Assembly: GCA_964464245.1 (NCBI GenBank)
Contig: CAYXFH010000095.1
Location: forward strand, 1 to 6,362
DNA: 6,362 nt
From: JAPLHV01 sp964464245
GTDB taxonomy: Bacteria > Caldisericota > JANLFM01
Direction: 5' to 3'
Both the position numbers and the translations under genes were made by a program. Shown here in pieces: positions 5,162 to 6,362 of this stretch. The notes under the pieces are model-generated. The model was given only the letters and a program-made list of their open reading frames with translations, ran no database searches and was not told where the DNA came from. Every line of letters starts with the position of its first letter. Position 1 is the first letter of the stretch.

Positions 5162-5191
5162 TTGACATGCTGCCGCAGGCTGGTAACTAAT
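5162..5191 (+). promoter_or_regulatory. Probable promoter of lpd
   Basis: A perfect TTGACA (5162-5167) is followed after 18 bases by ACTAAT (5186-5191), a four-of-six -10 match. Transcription would start near 5198, just before the GAGGAGG ribosome-binding site. The -35 box overlaps a copy of the dispersed CAGCC repeat. Confidence 0.5.
5164..5182 (-). repeat. Dispersed intergenic repeat copy inside the iscU/lpd promoter region
   Basis: On the minus strand this reads CAGCCTGCGGCAGCATGTC, identical at 18 of 19 positions to 2041-2059 (plus). It is also related to the 18-bp tandem unit at 4629-4677. It lies between the divergent iscU and lpd promoters and shares bases with the lpd -35 box. Confidence 0.7.
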
Positions 5192-5201
5192 TCCCAACTC
5201 T

Positions 5202-5208
5202 GAGGAGG
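5202..5208 (+). promoter_or_regulatory. Strong ribosome-binding site fixing the TTG start of lpd
   Basis: GAGGAGG ends seven bases before the TTG at 5216. It is the strongest Shine-Dalgarno sequence in the window, and it supports TTG as the start even though no ATG or GTG precedes the flavin-binding motif. Confidence 0.85.
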
Positions 5209-5215
5209 GATACCT

Positions 5216-6362
5216 TTGTTCGACTTGATCGTCATCGGCGCGGGTCCGGCCGGTTATGTGGCTGCGCTTTATGGAGCCCGCAAAGGGATGAAAGTGGCAG
5301 TAGTGGAGAAAGACCAGGTGGGCGGCGTCTGCCTGAATCGCGGTTGCATCCCCTCCAAGGCGCTCATTGCTTCTGGGGAGACTTACGAGCGCATTCTGCG
5401 CGCAAAAGAGTTCGGCATCGACCTGGATGGCCGCGCTTCCCCCAACCTTCCCGCTATCGTCCAGCGGAAGGAGAGGGTCGTCGAGCTGATGCGCAAGGGG
5501 GTGGAAAGCCTCTTCAAGGGCAGCCAAGTGACGCTTCTCCGCGGTGATGCGCGAGTTCTCGCCCCTGGCCTGATTGAGGTTAACGGGGAGCAGGTCGAGG
5601 CCAAGCGCTTGCTTGTCGCCACCGGCTCCTCCCCATCCACATTGCCCGGCTTCCCCCTCTCCGGGCGGCGTGTCCTCTCTACCGACCATATCCTTTCCCT
5701 GACCGACCTTCCCAAGCGTTTATTGGTGCTGGGAGCAGGCGCGGCAGGATGCGAGATGGGCTTTTTCTTCTCCATGTTGGGGGTCCAGGTGACCCTCGTG
5801 GAGTTAATGTCTAGGGCTCTTCCGGGGGAGGATGAGGATATCTCCCGTCTCTTGGAGCGGGAGATGCGCCGGCGAAAGATCCAATTCCTGCCGGGTGTAA
5901 GGGTGGAAGGGATGGAGGAAGGGAGCGATGGGGTGAAGCTGTTCCTCCCCGAAGGGAAAGTTTTGGAGGGGGACTATCTTTTCGTCTCCATCGGCCGTCT
6001 GCTCCACAGCCATGGGTTGGGCTTGGAGGAGCTGGGCGTTCGATTGGGGGAGAAAGGAGAGATCGAGACCGATGGTCGCATGCGCACCAATCTCACCGGG
6101 ATCTACGCGGCCGGCGATGTCATCGGCGGACTCCTGCTGGCTCACGTCGCCTCGGCAGAGGGGAAGGTGGCGGTGGACGAGATGCTGGGACAGGCCACCC
6201 CCATCGCTTATGAGAAGGTGCCTTGGGCAATTTTCACTGCGCCGGAGATCGGTCGTGTCGGCCTCACCGAGCGGGAAGCGCGGGCACGCTTAGGCGAGGT
6301 ACGCGTTGGGCGTTTCCCCTATCGAGCTTTAGGCAAGGCTCAAGCCATCGGAGAGACCGTCG
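5216..6362 (+). CDS. lpd: Dihydrolipoamide dehydrogenase (E3), 3' end outside the window
   Basis: This flavoenzyme reoxidises dihydrolipoyl groups of the 2-oxoacid dehydrogenase or glycine cleavage complexes, passing electrons through FAD to NAD+. The window holds 382 codons of a family that usually has about 450-470. The FAD-binding GAGPAG is at 8-13, with E31 at the end of the second strand. The redox disulfide is C39/C44 in GGVCLNRGCIPSK. ATG at 135-137 and GIYAAGDV at 295-302 complete the FAD site. The NAD motif GAGAAG (173-178) has acidic E196 after the second strand, which favours NAD over NADP. TAPEIGRVGLTE (341-352) opens the dimerisation domain. The C-terminal His-Glu catalytic pair lies beyond the window edge. 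The start is TTG 5216, set by GAGGAGG; translation begins directly with FDLIVIGAG. Which complex it serves cannot be told here. Confidence 0.95.
   Translation, partial: MFDLIVIGAGPAGYVAALYGARKGMKVAVVEKDQVGGVCLNRGCIPSKALIASGETYERILRAKEFGIDLDGRASPNLPAIVQRKERVVELMRKGVESLFKGSQVTLLRGDARVLAPGLIEVNGEQVEAKRLLVATGSSPSTLPGFPLSGRRVLSTDHILSLTDLPKRLLVLGAGAAGCEMGFFFSMLGVQVTLVELMSRALPGEDEDISRLLEREMRRRKIQFLPGVRVEGMEEGSDGVKLFLPEGKVLEGDYLFVSIGRLLHSHGLGLEELGVRLGEKGEIETDGRMRTNLTGIYAAGDVIGGLLLAHVASAEGKVAVDEMLGQATPIAYEKVPWAIFTAPEIGRVGLTEREARARLGEVRVGRFPYRALGKAQAIGETV

Noticed and set aside
5141..5689. A 182-codon minus-strand frame opposite the start of lpd.
   Set aside because: It is antisense to conserved FAD and disulfide motifs of lpd, has no family resemblance, and reflects GC-rich codon use.

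Overview
The window is a compact, GC-rich bacterial stretch with six clear protein genes, one more protein gene cut by the right edge, and one tRNA. The organism is probably a monoderm or monoderm-like bacterium. The clues are an exported protein with three cell-wall-binding SLH domains, an archaeal-like member of the endonuclease IV family, consensus sigma70-type promoters, one gene that looks leaderless, and intergenic octamer repeats. A Chloroflexota (Anaerolineae-like) genome would fit, but that assignment is inference and no marker gene here proves it.

Layout from left to right. A tRNA-Pro(CGG) lies on the minus strand at the left edge, driven by its own near-consensus promoter. Next come two minus-strand genes read from right to left: cobO (corrinoid adenosyltransferase, 1328-1900), then an SLH-domain exported protein (127-1326) that starts one base after the cobO stop. 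A gene-free 300-base stretch (1901-2200) holds the cobO promoter, three blocks of a degenerate 8-bp tandem repeat, a 41-bp direct repeat and a palindrome. It ends in an extended -10 element five bases before the start of an endonuclease IV-family TIM-barrel gene (2201-3088, plus strand). That gene converges on a MoxR-family AAA+ ATPase gene (3013-4035, minus), and the two 3' ends overlap by 76 bp. moxR overlaps the 3' end of the peptide deformylase gene def (4013-4549, minus) by 23 bp. Upstream of def lie a doubtful 47-codon frame with an 18-bp tandem repeat, then the Fe-S scaffold gene iscU (4715-5116, minus). iscU is divergent from a dihydrolipoamide dehydrogenase gene (lpd, from TTG at 5216, plus strand), whose 3' end is outside the window.

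Functionally this is mostly housekeeping: proline decoding, cobamide activation, cell-surface anchoring, probable DNA base-excision repair, chaperone-like AAA+ activity, N-formyl removal, Fe-S assembly and lipoamide oxidation. The genes do not form one pathway. No complete new system, mobile element, CRISPR array or defence island is visible. The best leads are the intergenic repeats. A motif close to CAGCCTGCGGCAGCATGTC occurs in three separate gaps between genes, once as an 18-bp tandem array, and a family of AGTRGYYN octamers fills the cobO/endonuclease gap in both orientations.
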